A DNA stretch of 64,000 nt. It comes from JAOUEA01 sp963797635. Lineage in GTDB: Bacteria; Actinomycetota; UBA4738; HRBIN12. Under the pieces are notes generated by a model. The model was not told the origin of the DNA. It was given only the letters and a program-made list of their open reading frames with translations, and did not search any database. The position numbers were made by a program, and so were the translations under genes. Shown piece by piece: positions 17,111-25,663 of the stretch. The DNA lies in contig CAWCPZ010000004.1 in the NCBI GenBank assembly GCA_963797635.1, positions 103,141 to 167,140 of the forward strand. Direction: 5' to 3'. How positions within the stretch are numbered: the first letter of the stretch is position 1; each line of letters begins with the position of its first letter.

Positions 17111-17192
17111 GGCGCGATTCTCCCAGGTCACGCACCCGTCGCCGGAACGGGAGGATGTCGTCGCCCGCCCGGCACGCCGATACTTCGGGGAC

Positions 17193-18272
17193 ATGAGCCG
17201 ACCGGTGTTCGACGCCGTGGCCGCGCTGATCGGCGAGCGCGGGCCCATCACCTTCGCCGAGTACATGGACCTGGCCCTGTACGGCCCGGGTGGCTACTAC
17301 GAGCATCCACCGGTGGGCTCACGCGGCGACTTCGTCACCAGCCCTCATGTCCACCCGGTGTTCGGGACCTTCGTGGCCGACGCCGTTCGCGAGATCTGGG
17401 AGCAGCTCGGACGGCCCGACCCGTGCCACCTGGTCGAGGCCGGCGCCGGCGACGGCACCTTGCTCCGTCAGCTGCTCGAAGCCCTCGACGATCTGCCCAT
17501 CCGGGCGGTCGCGGTCGAGCGCAGTGCCGGGGCCCGGGCGATCCTGAGCACGATCGACGGCGTGACCGTGCTCGATCGCATGCCCGCCGACGGCGCGGGC
17601 ATCGTGGTGGCCCACGAGCTCCTGGACAACCTGGCCTTCCGGAGGGTCCGCGGCACCGAGGACGGGCCCCGAGAGGTGCGGGTCACCGTCGCGGGCGACA
17701 CCCTCGTCGAGGTCTTGACGCCGATCGAGCCCGGCGAACCGAACGCGCCCGCCCCGATCGAGCCGGAGCCCGGCGAGGAGACCCTGGTCCCGACCGGGGC
17801 CACCTCGTTCGTACTCGAGGCCCTCGGAGGCCCCGACCCGAGAGCGCTGCTGGCCATCGACTACGGGACCGAACACGGGGCGGGCGGCGCCGTCCACGGG
17901 TACCGGCACCACCGCGTGGTCGAGGACGTCCTCCGAGACCCGGGCGAGACCGACATCACCGCGGGCGTCGATTTCGGCATCCTCCGCGCCACCGCGACAT
18001 CGGCCGGACACCGGGCGTTCCCCACGATCTCCCAGCGCGAGGCCCTGACGGCGCTCGGGTTCGAGCCGTGGTTGCTCACCCAGCTCGAGCGCCAGGGAGA
18101 CCTCCTCAACACCGGCCGGGGCGGCGACGCCGTGCGGGCATGGGGAGGGCGGAGCCGCGCCGTCATGCTGATCGACCCGGCAGGTCTCGGGCGCTTCCGG
18201 TGGTTCGTGGCGGCGAACACCGACATCGCCGAACCGTCGTGGCTCTCCGACGGTCGAGCCCTCGCCGACTAG
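17193..18272 (+). CDS. MidA/NDUFAF7-family SAM-dependent methyltransferase
   Basis: 359 residues. N-terminal motif ITFAEYMDLALYGPGGYY (about 18-35) is diagnostic of the DUF185/MidA family, followed by RGDFVTSPHVHPVFG, the SAM-binding LVEAGAGDGTLLRQLL and the acidic IVVAHELLDNLAF. In mitochondria the homologue methylates an arginine of complex I subunit NDUFS2 (the NuoD equivalent). An orphan nuoD lies 2 kb downstream, so a functional link is tempting but speculative. ATG 17193 follows a weak -10-like GATACT and no Shine-Dalgarno. Confidence 0.9.
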   Translation: MSRPVFDAVAALIGERGPITFAEYMDLALYGPGGYYEHPPVGSRGDFVTSPHVHPVFGTFVADAVREIWEQLGRPDPCHLVEAGAGDGTLLRQLLEALDDLPIRAVAVERSAGARAILSTIDGVTVLDRMPADGAGIVVAHELLDNLAFRRVRGTEDGPREVRVTVAGDTLVEVLTPIEPGEPNAPAPIEPEPGEETLVPTGATSFVLEALGGPDPRALLAIDYGTEHGAGGAVHGYRHHRVVEDVLRDPGETDITAGVDFGILRATATSAGHRAFPTISQREALTALGFEPWLLTQLERQGDLLNTGRGGDAVRAWGGRSRAVMLIDPAGLGRFRWFVAANTDIAEPSWLSDGRALAD

Positions 18273-18324
18273 CGACGCACGTCGAGCGCGCCGCCCACCA
18301 TCGTGGGTCAGCGGCAGGCGGAAC

Positions 18325-18906
18325 TCACAGGGAACGGAGCCGGCGAGCGCCGGGCGATTCCCCATCCGGATCGGTGTGCTCGGCCTCGGCGATCGTGAGA
18401 TCGATCGCCATCGTCGGCTCGTCGCCCGCCGTGAACGCCCGTCGCAATCGGGTGGCGAGCCGGTTCAGTTGATCGATCGCCGACGCCTCGCCGTCACCCC
18501 AGAACGTGTCCATCTCGTCGGGGTCGAGCGTGCCGGGCGATGGCAGACGCTCCCCGTCCGCCGTCAGCAGCACGCATCGGCCCTCGTGCTCGTTCCTGGC
18601 GCCGATGAAGCCCTCGATCCGATCCCACGGCACGTTGCGGGAGCGGACCACCGCGTTGATGGTGATCCCGGCCGGGTTGGCACGGAACCCGATCCGGGAC
18701 AACCGGAGCGTGAGCCAGGCGCATCCCAACAGGAGCGCGCACCCGGCGGCACGGACCGCGAAGGGGAACGGGGAGAAGAGGAAGGCGACCCCGAGCGCGA
18801 CGGGCACCAGCGCGGGGACCTGCGATTCCAGACGCCATCCCTTCGCCCAGATGTCGACGCTGCCATCCTTGTCCACCCGCGTGCGGAACAGGCCGATCGT
18901 TTCCAT
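18325..18906 (-). CDS. PH-domain-like membrane protein
   Basis: 193 residues. The N-terminal 30 residues are polar, then two hydrophobic helices (about 31-46 and 52-67, ending LLGCAWLTL) are followed by a bacterial PH-like beta-domain: RIGFRANPAGITINAVVRS, VPWDRIEGFIGARN, CVLLTADGERL. The last 60 residues are helical and Asp/Glu-rich. Such proteins are frequent in Actinomycetota (bPH2-like); the role is unknown. Separate promoter probable; the next minus-strand gene upstream is 64 bases away. Confidence 0.75.
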   Translation of the reverse strand: METIGLFRTRVDKDGSVDIWAKGWRLESQVPALVPVALGVAFLFSPFPFAVRAAGCALLLGCAWLTLRLSRIGFRANPAGITINAVVRSRNVPWDRIEGFIGARNEHEGRCVLLTADGERLPSPGTLDPDEMDTFWGDGEASAIDQLNRLATRLRRAFTAGDEPTMAIDLTIAEAEHTDPDGESPGARRLRSL

Positions 18907-18970
18907 GCTCGGATCACCCCTCGCGTTCCCTATCGGCCATCCGGCGTGCAGAACTGGAGCCCGGAACCGC

Positions 18971-20083
18971 TCAAGGCAGAGGCGACTCGCGCGAAAGACG
19001 ACGCAGGGACGCCGCGCGCAGCGAACCGGTCTGCGCTTGGATCAAGAAGAAGGTGGCCTCCCGCGAGAGCCGTTGCGCGGGGTGGGTCAGGTCCATCGCT
19101 CCCCCGCCCGAGGCGGCGACCAGCGCATCGGTGGCCCTCCGGGCGAGATCCAGCCCGTGGTCACGCTCGATGGCACCTCGGCCCAGGACCGCTTCGAGCC
19201 CGTCATCGTCCACGCCCGTCAGGGCGCCCGCCATGCGGTCGGCGCCGCTCTGGCGATGGCCCAACTCCTCGCGGAGCGCGGCCGCGACGTCGGCCGCGAT
19301 GGGTGATGCCTCCCCCTTGCCCGCGAGCAGATCGATCGCCCGTTCCGCGATCCCCAGCGGTGCCGCCGACGGCATGGCCGAGCCGATCCGATCGCGTCGT
19401 TCCCACGCCTCCGGGGACTGCACGCCGGCGACCGAGGTCTCACCGATCTCGAGCCCGTCGAACCGAAGCGAGACCGTGCCCGTCGACCCCATCACGGCGA
19501 GACGTTGACGCGGGCCGGGGATCAGCTCCGGACGCTCGTACGGTTCGTCGACCACGACGGTGACCACGCTGCCGTCGTCGGCTCTGGCCATGATCACGAA
19601 CAGGTCTGCCAGCCCCCACCCCGTGATCCACGGTGCCGCCCCCTCCAGCCGCCACCCCGATCCGGACGGCACCGCGCGAACCGCCGGGGGGCCGGGACGA
19701 CGCAGGTACGCGAACCCGATCCCGGCCAGGAGCGATCCGTCGCACAACGACGGGAGCCACCGGTCGCGGCCCGGACCGTCACCGCCCGTCAGTCGCCGGA
19801 CCGCGCCGTGATGCTGCGCCCACACGAACGCCGTCGCCCCACAGCCGCCGGCGACCGCCGAGAACACGAGCCGGGCGGTCGCATGATCCGCGGCGAGCCC
19901 ACCCGGGAACCCGGCCGGACCCTGGAGGCCGTTCAGCCCGGCTTCGCGTAGCGCATCGAGGTGCCCACGGGGCACGAGCTCCGCCGTATCGGTCTCCTGG
20001 GCCTGCGGGAAGAGCACGGTGTCGGCGATGACCCGGGCACGCTCGATCGCGACCCGAAGTTCGGGCGTCAGGTCACCAACCAT
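18971..20083 (-). CDS. Acyl-CoA dehydrogenase family protein
   Basis: 370 residues. The fold is recognisable: an N-terminal helical domain (LDALREAGLNGLQGPAGFPG), a middle beta-domain (WRLEGAAPWITGWGLADLFVIMA, where FAD/substrate loops lie), and a C-terminal helical bundle (VLGRGAIERDHGLDLARRATDALVAASGGGAMDL). The conserved base Glu is not obvious, so it could be a dehydrogenase or a related flavin-dependent enzyme (for example an oxidase or nitroalkane-type member). FAD is the expected cofactor. It lies 39 bases downstream of the orphan nuoD stop on the same strand and could receive read-through from it. Confidence 0.82.
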   Translation of the reverse strand: MVGDLTPELRVAIERARVIADTVLFPQAQETDTAELVPRGHLDALREAGLNGLQGPAGFPGGLAADHATARLVFSAVAGGCGATAFVWAQHHGAVRRLTGGDGPGRDRWLPSLCDGSLLAGIGFAYLRRPGPPAVRAVPSGSGWRLEGAAPWITGWGLADLFVIMARADDGSVVTVVVDEPYERPELIPGPRQRLAVMGSTGTVSLRFDGLEIGETSVAGVQSPEAWERRDRIGSAMPSAAPLGIAERAIDLLAGKGEASPIAADVAAALREELGHRQSGADRMAGALTGVDDDGLEAVLGRGAIERDHGLDLARRATDALVAASGGGAMDLTHPAQRLSREATFFLIQAQTGSLRAASLRRLSRESPLP

Positions 20084-20122
20084 GACGTGAGCGTAGCGGG
20101 GAGCCGACCGACGATGGAGGGG

Positions 20123-21313
20123 TCAGCGGTCGACGTCGCCGACCACGAAGAAGATCGACCCCAGGATCGAGATCAGGTCGGGCAGCAGGGTGCCGGGCAA
20201 CATGGCCGGGATCACGCTGACGTTGGAGAACGACGCGGTGCGCATCTTCAGGCGGTACGGCTCCTTGTTGCCGTCGCCCACCAGGTAGTAGCCCATGAGG
20301 CCGAGGGGGTTCTCGGTGCGCACGTAGACCTCGCCGTCGAGCTTGAGCGTCTTGGGCAGCTTCGCCGCCCGGAACTCACCGGGAGGCAGCTTGTCCATGC
20401 ACTGCTCGATGATGTTGCAGCTCTGCTTCATGCGCTCGATCATCACCCAGAGGCGGTCGTAGCTGTCGCCGGTCTGGCCCACCGGGACCTCGAACTCCAC
20501 CTCGTCGTACTTCTCGTACGGCTCGTCCTTGCGCGGATCCATGGGCACCCCGCTGGCCTGCAGGACCGGGCCGCTGGTGCCGTAGGCGATCGCGACCTCG
20601 GTGGGCAGGATGCCCACGTTGCGGCACCGCGCGAAGATGATCTCGTTGCCCATGATCAGCGATTCGAAGTCGCGGATCGACTTGCGCACCGCGGCGAGCA
20701 CCACGGCGCTCTCCTTGAGGAACCCGCGGGGCAGATCGTCCTTGAGACCGCCGACGCGGCAGTACGAGTGGTGCATGCGCGCGCCGGTGGCGCTCTCCAT
20801 CAGGTCCTGGATCATCTCGCGCTCACGGAACGCGTAGAAGATCGGCGTCATGGCCCCCAGTTCCAACGGATACGAACCGCTGAACATGAGGTGACTCAGC
20901 AGGCGGTTCCACTCCGCGAACATCGTGCGGATCCACCGGGCCCGCTCGGGAACGTCGATGTCGGCGAGGCGCTCGACGGCGATCACGAACCCCAGCTCGT
21001 TGTTGAACGCGCTGATCCAGTCGTGACGGTTCATCAGCACCAGCGTCTGCCGGGTGTCGCGGAACTCGGCGAGCTTCTCGGCCGCGCGGTGCATGTAGCC
21101 GATCACGGGTTCTGCCCTGGTGATGACCTCGCCGTCGAGTTCGAGGACCACGCGCAACACGCCGTGGGTCGACGGGTGCTGCGGCCCGATGTTGAGGATC
21201 ATCTCCTCGGTCGCCATGCCCGGGTTCGCGATCTCGACGTCGAGACCGCCTCCCCGGATCATGCTCGTGACCTGGGAGCTCTGGAATGCCGGGCGATCGG
21301 ACAGATCAACCAT
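20123..21313 (-). CDS. nuoD: Orphan NADH-quinone oxidoreductase subunit D-like protein
   Basis: 396 residues, clearly NuoD (49-kDa subunit): NIGPQHPSTHGVLRVVLELDG, PVIGYMHRAAEKL, RTMFAEWNRLLSHLMF, RMHHSYCRVGGL and the conserved end LLPDLISILGSIFFVVGDVDR. No other nuo gene is in the window. The position that in respiratory NuoD usually carries the quinone-contacting Tyr (in a Arg-x-Asp-Tyr context) reads RHDWISAF, with Trp. This resembles a second actinobacterial NuoD type. It may belong to an alternative complex or a remote nuo set. ATG 21313 follows TAGGATAGGAACG, and a small ORF ends 5 bases before it. Confidence 0.92.
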   Translation of the reverse strand: MVDLSDRPAFQSSQVTSMIRGGGLDVEIANPGMATEEMILNIGPQHPSTHGVLRVVLELDGEVITRAEPVIGYMHRAAEKLAEFRDTRQTLVLMNRHDWISAFNNELGFVIAVERLADIDVPERARWIRTMFAEWNRLLSHLMFSGSYPLELGAMTPIFYAFREREMIQDLMESATGARMHHSYCRVGGLKDDLPRGFLKESAVVLAAVRKSIRDFESLIMGNEIIFARCRNVGILPTEVAIAYGTSGPVLQASGVPMDPRKDEPYEKYDEVEFEVPVGQTGDSYDRLWVMIERMKQSCNIIEQCMDKLPPGEFRAAKLPKTLKLDGEVYVRTENPLGLMGYYLVGDGNKEPYRLKMRTASFSNVSVIPAMLPGTLLPDLISILGSIFFVVGDVDR

Positions 21314-21318
21314 CGTTC

Positions 21319-21444
21319 CTATCCTAGCGGGCGGTCCGAGATCTGGGCCAGGTGACACGCCGCCAGGTGGTCGATGTCGGCGGTCTCCCATGTCTTGGGC
21401 ACCCACAGCGTTGACCGTCGTTCAACCGGTAGGCTCCTCGGCAT
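21319..21444 (-). CDS. Possible 41-aa leader ORF upstream of nuoD
   Basis: An ATG at 21444 (its CATG shared with the divergent selA start) opens 41 codons ending TAG 21319-21321, five bases before the nuoD ATG. The C-terminal part (LWVPKTWETADIDHLAACHL, then AQISDRPLG) looks protein-like, with balanced composition rather than the Arg/Pro-rich look of shadow frames. The stop overlaps the nuoD ribosome-binding region (TAGGATAGG), so translational coupling is possible. No family is recognised and translation is unproven. Confidence 0.3.
   Translation of the reverse strand: MPRSLPVERRSTLWVPKTWETADIDHLAACHLAQISDRPLG
21430..21435 (+). promoter_or_regulatory. -10 box for leaderless selA
   Basis: TAGGCT at 21430-21435 lies 7 bases before the selA ATG (21443) and there is no Shine-Dalgarno, so transcription probably starts at or next to the start codon. 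An imperfect palindrome GTTGA-N7-TCAAC (21410-21426) sits just upstream, where a regulator could bind. Confidence 0.5.
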
Positions 21445-22824
21445 GGCCGACGAGCGTCGCTCCGTGCCCTCGGTAGATTCGCTCCTGCGGACCCCGCCGG
21501 TTCGACGCGCGGCCGACGTGTTCGGCCGCCCACTCCTGAAATACACGCTCACCGAGGAACTCGGAGCGGTCCGGCGACGAGCGGCCGACGGCCACGCGGC
21601 GCCGTCCCCCGAGGACATCGTGACCTCCGCCATCACCCTGGCGTCCCGGATCGCGAACGGGCATCACGCCGGTGATCAACGCCACCGGGGTCGTACTCCA
21701 CACGAACCTCGGACGCGCGCCCCTGCCTGACCGCGCGCTCGCGGCCGCCGTCCGGGCGGGGGGCTACAGCGACCTCGAGGTCGACCGCGGCACCGGGCCG
21801 CCGAGGGAAGCGCTCCACCAGGGCCGAGCAGCTGCTGATCGCCCTCACGGGCGCCGAGGACGCCCTCGTGGTCAACAACTGCGCCGCCGCGTTGCTCCTC
21901 AGCCTGGCCGCGCTGGCGAAAGGCAAGCAGGTGCTGGTCTCCCGCGGAGAGCTGATCGAGATCGGCGGAGAGTTCCGGATCCCGGACATCATGCGGGCCT
22001 CCGGCGCGCGGTTGGTCGAGGTCGGCACCACCAACCGGACCCGCATCGGCGACTACCGGAGCCGCGGTGACCGACCGCACCGGCGCGGTCCTCAAGGTGC
22101 ACCCTTCGAACTACCGGGTGGTGGGGTTCACGGCGGCGACCTCTGCGAAGGAACTCGCGACCCTCGCACGCCGGCACGAGGTCCCGCTGCTGTACGACGT
22201 CGGATCGGGACTGCTCACCCCGGCCACGGGATGCCGGCCGACGAGCCCGCCGTGGTCGAGGCGCTCGCCGACGGCGCCGACCTCGTCATGTGCTCCGGAG
22301 ACAAGCTCCTCGGGAGGACCGCAGGCAGGGCTGGTGTTCGGTCGCGGCGACCTGGTCGCCAGGCTCCGCAAGCATCCGATCGCTCGCGCGGTCCGCGTGG
22401 ACAAGCTGCAGATCGCCGCCCTCGAACAGGTGCTCGCGATGGTCGCGCGCGGTGAGGACGACGAGATCCCCGTCCACCGCATGCTGCGCGAATCGGCCGG
22501 TTCGGTCCGCAAGCGTGCGCAGCGACTCTCCGAGAGCCTCGGCGGCGACCTCGAACACGCGCACGTCCACCGATGCGAATCCGTGATCGGCGGGGGATCC
22601 ATGCCCGGGAACCGCGATCGCCTCGTGGGGAGTGCGACTCACGGTGCCGGACCCGACCGCCTTCGCCGCCCGTATGCGGGCCGGCAGCCCGGCCGCGTTC
22701 TGCCGGGTCGAGGACGACCACGTCCTGTTCGACCTGCGTACGGTGACCGAGGACGCAGGTGCCCGACCTCGCGCGGGCGATCCAGTACGCGCTCGAGGGC
22801 GACGAACTCATCGAGGAGGACTGA
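21443..22824 (+). pseudogene. selA: L-seryl-tRNA(Sec) selenium transferase (at least seven frameshifts)
   Basis: PLP enzyme that converts Ser-tRNA(Sec) to Sec-tRNA(Sec). All parts of SelA are present but in alternating frames: LLRTPPVRRAADVFGRP, then TPVINATGVVLHTNLGRAPL, ALVVNNCAAALLLSLAALAK, SRGELIEIGGEFRIPDIM, VLKVHPSNYRVVGF, the PLP-lysine motif MCSGDKLLG, FGRGDLVARLRKHPIARA, and an end reading ALEGDELIEED. Frame changes fall near 21668, 21797, 22060, 22240, 22312, 22611 and 22752. The restored length of about 460 residues is normal and I see no stop codon in the corrected frames. selB follows 73 bases later and is intact. As read, the gene cannot make SelA. Confidence 0.88.
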
Positions 22825-22897
22825 CCAGCGCTCGTGCCACGATCGACGCTCTGCGCAGCCGGGGATCGAGGACAAGCGCAGCCGTAGGATGGCCCGC

Positions 22898-24754
22898 ATG
22901 GACGGACCGGTCGCTGCGCAGTCACGGGTCGTGGCGACCGCCGGACACGTCGACCACGGCAAGTCCTCGCTGATCGTCGCCCTCACCGGGATGGACCCGG
23001 ACCGCTGGGACGAGGAGAAGCGCCGAGGGCTCACGATCGACCTCGGGTACGCGTGGTGCACGCTGCCGAGCGGTCGCGAGATCGCCTTCGTGGATGTTCC
23101 GGGCCACGAGCGCTTCATCGGCAACATGCTGGCGGGCGTCGGTCCGGTCCGGTCGGTGCTGTTCGTGGTGGCCGCCGACGAAGGATGGAAGCCCCAGTCG
23201 GAGGAGCATCTGCAGATCCTCGACGTCCTGGGCGCCGGTTCCGCGGTCGTGGCGCTGACCAAGCGGGACCTCGTCGACGAGGAGACCGCTGCGATCGCCA
23301 CCGAGGAGGTGCGCGATCGGCTCGCCGGCACGGCCTTGTTCGACGCGCCGATCGTGGCCGTCTCGGCATCGACCGGCGACGGCATCGACGCACTCCGGGC
23401 GGCGCTCGACGACATGCTCGAGCGTGTCCCGCCGCCCGACCCCGCTCGGACGCGCCTCCACATCGACCGGGTCTTCACGATCAAGGGCGCGGGCACGGTG
23501 GTGACCGGCACCCTCACCGGCGACTGCCTCTCGGTCGGCGACGACGTCGTCCTCTTGCCGTCGAACCGTCGCGCGCGCATCCGTTCGCTCCAGAGCCACC
23601 GCACCGTGCACGACCGCGCGTGCCCCGTGTCCAGGGTGGCCATCAACCTGGTCGGCATCGAACGCGACGAGGTCGCCCGCGGCGACGTCTTGGCCCGGCC
23701 CGGTGCCTGGCGGCCCACCGACCGGTTCGAAGCGACCCTTCGGCCGGTGCGTGGCCTTCGACACGACGTCGGTGCCCGCGGCGCCTACAAGGTGTATGCC
23801 GGCACGGCCGAGGTCGACGCGCGGATCCGCGTCTACGGTGGCGGCCAGATCGCCTCCGGCGACGACGCGTTCGTCCGGATCCACACGTCCTCGCCGCTGG
23901 CCCTCGACGTCTTCGATCGCTTCGTCGTGCGCGAGGCGGGGAGGCAGGAAACCGTGGCCGGCGGCCGGGTGCTCGATGTCGACCCTCCGGGCCGCGCCGG
24001 ACCTGCACCCGGCGAGCGGCTCGCATCGTGGGCACGCGCCGAGCGGGACGCCTTGCCCGGCCTGCTCGCCGACGAACGCGGCGCCGTCCGGGCGGCCGAT
24101 GCTGCGTTGCTCACCGGGTCCGGAGCCCCGGGCGGCACCGTCGTCGGCAGCTGGTTCGTCCGTCCCGCCCTGTTCGACGAGGTCGAACGCACCGTCACCG
24201 CGCGACTCCGCGCCCACCACGAGGCCCACCCGCTGGAGGAGGGCGCCGAGGTCGGCCCCGTCCGCGCCGCGGTGACGGCGGTGCTGCGCGCGGATCGCGT
24301 GCCGGCCGAGCCCGAACTCGTCGATGCGATGATCCAGGACCTCGCCGATCGGAACGTCGTGGTGATGGGCGGCGCCACGGTGCGCCTGCCCGATCACGGG
24401 GTCTCGCTCGCCGCGCACGACGACACGGTCGCGCGACTGCTCGATGCCATCGGGGGCGAGCACGCCACGATGCCGCCCACGATCGATGAGCTCGAGCGAT
24501 CCGGCATCGAACGCAGCGTGATCGAGGCCGCGGCACGCGCCGGTCTCGTCGTCCAGGTGTCGCCCGACCTGATCTTCAGCCCCGCCGTCGTGGACCGGGC
24601 GATGACGGTCGTGCGCGCGGCACCCGACGGCATCACGGTGAGCGCGTTCCGTGAGGCGCTCGAGACGAGCCGCAAGTTCGCGCTGCCCCTGCTCGAACAC
24701 TTCGACCGGACCGGCGTCACGCGCCGAGACGGCAACCTGCGGTTCCCTCGCTAG
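22898..24754 (+). CDS. selB: Selenocysteine-specific elongation factor SelB
   Basis: 618 residues. EF-Tu-like GTPase with GHVDHGKSS (about 16-24), the switch regions RRGLTIDLGYAW and DVPGHERFIGNML, and TKRD; then beta-barrel domains (RVFTIKGAGTVVTGTLTGDCL) and C-terminal winged helices (DGITVSAFREALETSRKFAL) that bind the SECIS hairpin of mRNAs. It delivers Sec-tRNA(Sec) to UGA codons. ATG 22898 is chosen because a -10 TAGGAT (22885-22890) ends 7 bases before it, giving a leaderless mRNA; the alternative ATG 22889 overlaps that -10. The stop shares CTAG with the convergent RidA gene. Confidence 0.95.
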   Translation: MDGPVAAQSRVVATAGHVDHGKSSLIVALTGMDPDRWDEEKRRGLTIDLGYAWCTLPSGREIAFVDVPGHERFIGNMLAGVGPVRSVLFVVAADEGWKPQSEEHLQILDVLGAGSAVVALTKRDLVDEETAAIATEEVRDRLAGTALFDAPIVAVSASTGDGIDALRAALDDMLERVPPPDPARTRLHIDRVFTIKGAGTVVTGTLTGDCLSVGDDVVLLPSNRRARIRSLQSHRTVHDRACPVSRVAINLVGIERDEVARGDVLARPGAWRPTDRFEATLRPVRGLRHDVGARGAYKVYAGTAEVDARIRVYGGGQIASGDDAFVRIHTSSPLALDVFDRFVVREAGRQETVAGGRVLDVDPPGRAGPAPGERLASWARAERDALPGLLADERGAVRAADAALLTGSGAPGGTVVGSWFVRPALFDEVERTVTARLRAHHEAHPLEEGAEVGPVRAAVTAVLRADRVPAEPELVDAMIQDLADRNVVVMGGATVRLPDHGVSLAAHDDTVARLLDAIGGEHATMPPTIDELERSGIERSVIEAAARAGLVVQVSPDLIFSPAVVDRAMTVVRAAPDGITVSAFREALETSRKFALPLLEHFDRTGVTRRDGNLRFPR

Positions 24755-25233
24755 CGGGTCAGCGAGGCCACCACCGCCACCTCGACGCTCGCGCCGAGCG
24801 GCAGGGAGGCCATCCCGACGGCGGCTCGAGCGTGCCGGCCCTCCTCGCCCAGCACGTCGACCAACAGCTGGCTGGCGCCGTTGGCCACCTGTGGATGCTC
24901 GACGAAGTCGGGGGTCGTCGCGAGGTACACCGTGACCTGTGAGATCCCGGCGAGGCGTTCGAAGCTGCCGCCGAGCCCTTCCCGCAGGGCCGAGAGCACC
25001 TGCAGGGCGGCCTGCCGCGCTGCGAGCGCGGCGTCCTCCGGGGTCGGGCCGGAGTCCGGATCACCGAGCCGTCCGGGATGCACCACCTCCCCGTCGACCA
25101 CGGGCACCTGGCCGGCCACGTAGGCCACGTCGCCCGCGATGCGCACCGGCACGTACGCGGCCACGGCCTTGGGTGGGTCGGGCAGCTCGATCGACAGGTC
25201 GGACAGGCGTTGGAGGATCTCGGCGTCGTTCAT
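24751..25233 (-). CDS. RidA/YjgF/UK114-family protein
   Basis: 160 residues, cytosolic trimer-forming family that hydrolyses reactive enamines/imines from PLP enzymes. The N-terminal LPDPPKAVAAYVPVRIAGD and VAYVAGQVPVVDGEV, the central AALQVLSALREGLGG and the end LPLGASVEVAVVASL fit the extended RidA subgroup (YjgH/LdcB-like, about 150 residues). The catalytic Arg of true RidA, normally near the end in a Pro-x-Ala-Arg context, is not evident, so a non-deaminase role is possible. ATG 25233 is preferred, with GAGG 9 bases upstream. Convergent with selB, sharing CTAG. Confidence 0.88.
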   Translation of the reverse strand: MNDAEILQRLSDLSIELPDPPKAVAAYVPVRIAGDVAYVAGQVPVVDGEVVHPGRLGDPDSGPTPEDAALAARQAALQVLSALREGLGGSFERLAGISQVTVYLATTPDFVEHPQVANGASQLLVDVLGEEGRHARAAVGMASLPLGASVEVAVVASLTR

Positions 25234-25291
25234 GGCGAGCATCCTCGCACGAGGATCGAGCGGGCCGCGACTCGCGACGTCGCCTTCAGTC

Positions 25292-25561
25292 TCAGACGGC
25301 TTCGCGGGCGCGTTGCCGCAGGATCGCGCGGCGTTCCATCTCGTTCATGCCGCCCCAGATCCCGTGGTTGTCCCGCGTGCCCAAGGCGTACTCCAGGCAC
25401 TCGTCTCGCACGGGGCAGCGGGCGCAGATCGCCTTGGCGACGGCCTCGCGGGCGTTCTTCTCCGCGCGGCGCTCGAAGTAGCTGGGGGCGAAGAAGTAGG
25501 TGGAATCCTCGCCGCGGCAGGCGGCGAGGTGTTGCCACGCGATGGCGAGGTCGTTCTGCAT
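25292..25561 (-). CDS. whiB: WhiB-family Fe-S transcriptional regulator
   Basis: 89 residues. The four Fe-S ligands Cys15, Cys46, Cys49 and Cys55 (spacing C-x30-C-x2-C-x5-C) and the beta-turn motif GIWGG (67-71) followed by a basic tail (RRAILRQRAR) are complete. Wbl proteins bind a [4Fe-4S] cluster that senses oxygen/NO and act with the sigma factor on DNA; they are restricted to Actinomycetota and their phages, which helps place the organism. Nearest to WhiB1/WhiB2-type short forms; the exact subgroup is not decided. Confidence 0.95.
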   Translation of the reverse strand: MQNDLAIAWQHLAACRGEDSTYFFAPSYFERRAEKNAREAVAKAICARCPVRDECLEYALGTRDNHGIWGGMNEMERRAILRQRAREAV

Positions 25562-25663
25562 GCCTATCGGGTTGTTCGAAAGCGACGGCTTCGGGGATTC
25601 GCTCGCGAGACGATGCAGCGGCTCTGTGACGAGATCGCCACGACCTGGGGCCGGGGTCGACGG

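Noticed and set aside
21314..21442. tRNA-Sec in the space before selA
   Set aside because: No long acceptor/variable arm, no T-arm GGTTC-type loop with matching stem and no TCA anticodon loop could be folded.
21443..22824. Selenocysteine readthrough or programmed frameshifting as the cause of the broken selA frame
   Set aside because: The breaks are changes of frame in both directions at seven places, not in-frame TGA codons, and no slippery-site pattern recurs.
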